A program made the translations under genes and the position numbers. Shown here piece by piece: positions 61,776-64,000 of a stretch of DNA of 64,000 nt (its first letter is position 1; each line of letters begins with the position of its first letter). Below the pieces are notes generated by a model. That model saw only the letters and a list, made by a program, of their open reading frames with translations. It searched no databases and was not told the origin of the DNA. The DNA is taken from NCBI GenBank assembly GCA_021904315.1, contig CM038913.1, forward strand, positions 4,153,958 through 4,217,957. The letters run 5' to 3'. This stretch comes from Sphagnum magellanicum (lineage: Eukaryota; Streptophyta; Sphagnopsida; Sphagnales; Sphagnaceae).

Positions 61776-64000
61776 TTATTCACAAACCCTTTTCTTACAA
61801 ATATTTCCATGTTCTAACATCGTCTCATGCCAATCCTTCATCTGATGCACTAAATTACCAAATCCATAATTGACACAATGAAATACCATGTTGGGATGCA
61901 TGACTACATTCACCTTGGAAAGGCAAATACCTCGTACATTTGTTGCAATAACACCCAACAATGATGTAGTGTGGTCTATGAGTTGAACCCCACCTTCTTT
62001 CACTTCATTGATGATTTCTTGCATTATGTCACCCATTCGAGCAAACGTTTTTTTTCATGGAAGTGGATGAACTTGAAGGTTGGTTGTGATCTTTCTCTTT
62101 TTCCACATTGGGGGAGGTATCGTCTGGTCTCATAAGCTCACACATATCAACAACCCATGGTTTTTCAGAGTGATTTTCGTCGGCCTCTTCATCATCGAAT
62201 TCATTGTCATAAATGTGCAAATAAGTAGAGTCCGCAAACATGGCAACAAAACCTCCACGATCAGATCCATACCATGTCCCACAATATTGAATGATATTGT
62301 TTTTAATGAGACCAGTACATGTAAGAAAAATAGCAACTTGATGTTTAACAAATTTTCACACAATGCCCATTCACATGTGCAACAAACATACTTCCTGAAA
62401 GAAAATGGGACCTTATATGTCATATTCGAATGTTGTTGGCTTTGTACCATCCATGCATGGCCAGTTTCATTCAAATCATCTATCCCATGGGTGACATTAG
62501 TGTGAGGGATCAATGTGGCCTTTTCAACGCTCGTTTTCACAATGCATTCCACAACCGTATTTCTTATGAACATGCGTTTCTTCATTTCAACTGTGTGCAT
62601 GTAGTGTCTTGCAACCGTTGTCGTGAATCTCCGCACTACCCAATCAATTCGTCGACCTCAAAGCCCTTTTGTTTCCAAAGAAAACTAGCATTTCAATGCG
62701 CCATGGGAAAACTTAATTGATGCTTGTGTGTCTTGGTTTGAATGTGGCACTCATTGAAGCCCCACCATCCACAAATCTACAACATACAATGTGGATCCAT
62801 AAATTGTTGTGCAGGTATTGCATTTCTTTCTACCATATATAGTATGGATTAGGGTCATAATGTGGGTATTGCATTTTTCCCCCATATACAGTGTGAATCT
62901 TTAAAAAGTCATGCAGGTATTGCACATATAGTAAGGCTCCCACATATAGTGTGGATTAGGGTCATAATGTGAATATTACACTTTGCCCCCACATACAATG
63001 TGCATATTTAAATTGTCATGTAAATATTACATTTAGTGCTCCCACATATAGTGTGGATTAAGGTTTTAATGTGGGTATTACATTTAATGCCCACATGGAA
63101 TTACTAAGTCCACCATTGGTGTTTTTACCTTAATTCAAAAAGTGAATATTTTGGGACATGCACAACATGGTGCAACAACAATAATGGTTTGAGAGTTAAT
63201 TCACGCACCAATTTGGAAATAATAGGTCCAAAAATATCGAGTCCATGAATCACCTGGTAAATGTTGGGTGAAACTTTCAATGATTTTGTTTCTCCCACGA
63301 ATCATGAAGGTTTCAATGCATTCACTTGGTTCAATGGGCATGTACATGACGGTGTGAAGATCATCCAATATTGCACATTGCATTTCATTGTCTTTGATTT
63401 TTTCCATCGAATGTAGGCGCCAAGCTTTTAAAACGTGCCACACGCAAAGGTAAATGGGTAGTTGATCGTCGCCCCACACAATCCTAACCATGCATAAAAT
63501 ACCAATTTATTCTCATTTCAACTAATAACATTATTTAAAATGGAAAATGTCGGATAAAATTTTGCAATGGCTACATGTACATAAAAGCTCAAAAAAAGGT
63601 AAAATGAAAATGAAATTCACCGCAATGCTCATAATTCTTGTGGAGCATCATCAACAATGAAACATGAAGGTTTTCATTTAGGGTTTTTCCTTAGAAGCTT
63701 TGTTTTCAAAGGAATAAGCCATTCCACCAAATCATCACCTGTTTGGCGACTTGTAATGATCCATGCAATTGGCACTCTAGTGCGATGTGCATCAAACACT
63801 ATCAATGTGAACAAATGAAATTTCACATCATTGGTGTCGAAGGTGGCATCCATTGAAATTGCCCCATTATCACCTTATGAAACTATGGCTTGCGATTGAG
63901 ATGGGGTTTGTATCCCTATTATGAATGGGACATGAATCCCATTATCCTCATTTGCATCTTGAAAATAAAACACATCATCTGGATGACTAAATGCTCATGT
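61776..64000 (-). pseudogene. FAR1/MULE-type transposase with SWIM zinc finger, partial at window edge
   Basis: Minus-strand exons >64000-63621, 63483-63209 and 62656-61776, with GT-AG borders and matching phase. The first encodes the MULE transposase core (SMDATFDTNDVKFHLFTLIV, then PIAWIITSRQTGDDLVEWL, then SCFIVDDAPQEL). The second has LCVWHVLKAWRLH and NKIIESFTQHLPGDSWTRYF. The third has RRIDWVVRRFTTT and a SWIM finger, CTCEWALCENL followed by KHQVAI. Family proteins bind terminal repeats and move Mutator-like elements; domesticated relatives (FHY3/FAR1) are transcription factors. Defects seen: TAA at 63875-63877, TGA at 63629-63631, one missing base in the SWIM motif near 62345 and a frame change at the A run 62048-62055. 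The N-terminus is outside the window. Confidence 0.75.
62790..63085. repeat. Tandem repeat of about 60-70 bp in the transposase intron
   Basis: Four to five diverged units of CCCACATATAGTGTGGATTA, GGGTCATAATGTGGGTATTG and CATTT lie in the intron between the second and third transposase exons. GGTATTGCA is the reverse of the GCAATACC core seen upstream. Confidence 0.7.

Noticed and set aside
1-64000. CRISPR arrays, rRNA, intact tRNA genes
   Set aside because: No regular repeat-spacer array or rRNA core was seen. The only tRNA-like signals are the two SINE-like elements, which lack a cloverleaf.

Overview
The window is nuclear DNA of a land plant. The evidence is GT-AG introns throughout, a plant-type U-box/ARM ubiquitin ligase, a plant katanin p80 gene, Tourist-like MITEs, Ty1/copia remnants, FAR1/MULE transposase sequence and telomere-type CCCTAAA repeats. 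A disease-resistance gene that carries an alpha/beta-hydrolase domain in front of its NBS domain points to a seed-free lineage, because this HNL class was described from liverworts. I cannot name the species.

Layout. 1-3450: AT-rich DNA ending in a degenerate tandem repeat. 3480-9314 (+): a six-exon U-box/ARM E3 ligase of the PUB45/PUB6 type. 9315-12882: non-coding or unassigned DNA. 12883-15292 (+): a broken gene for an unrecognised coiled-coil protein with a Tourist-like MITE in one intron. 16989-17640: an SmD3 fragment. 18797-19606: a TIR element rich in TGTAAG-like repeats. 22330-30759 (+): promoter, leader and all 18 coding exons of katanin p80 (KTN80), with a duplicated 3' splice site near the end. 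32960-33870: Ty1/copia remnants in opposite orientations.

34532-54412 is the most unusual part. It is a large inverted duplication with arms of about 7.6 and 6.3 kb around a spacer of about 6 kb. Each arm carries a hydrolase-NBS gene. The left copy (+) is a pseudogene with an internal 1.4 kb duplication that splices half an NBS domain onto a second hydrolase domain. The right copy (-) is nearly intact and runs on into a long array of 72-bp (24-residue) LRR units. The left arm ends exactly where the LRRs begin. SINE-like and other dispersed repeats sit inside or at the ends of the arms.

54413-57720: a third copy of the arm-end repeat, a Tourist-like MITE with a perfect TAA duplication, and several minisatellites. 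58024-64000 looks like one large transposon-derived block. A C2H2 zinc-finger gene (+) and a FAR1/MULE-type transposase gene with a SWIM finger (-) face each other across DNA carrying many copies of a short GCAATACCTTCAT-like motif.

Splice positions were read by eye and by reading-frame continuity; no alignment or expression data were available.
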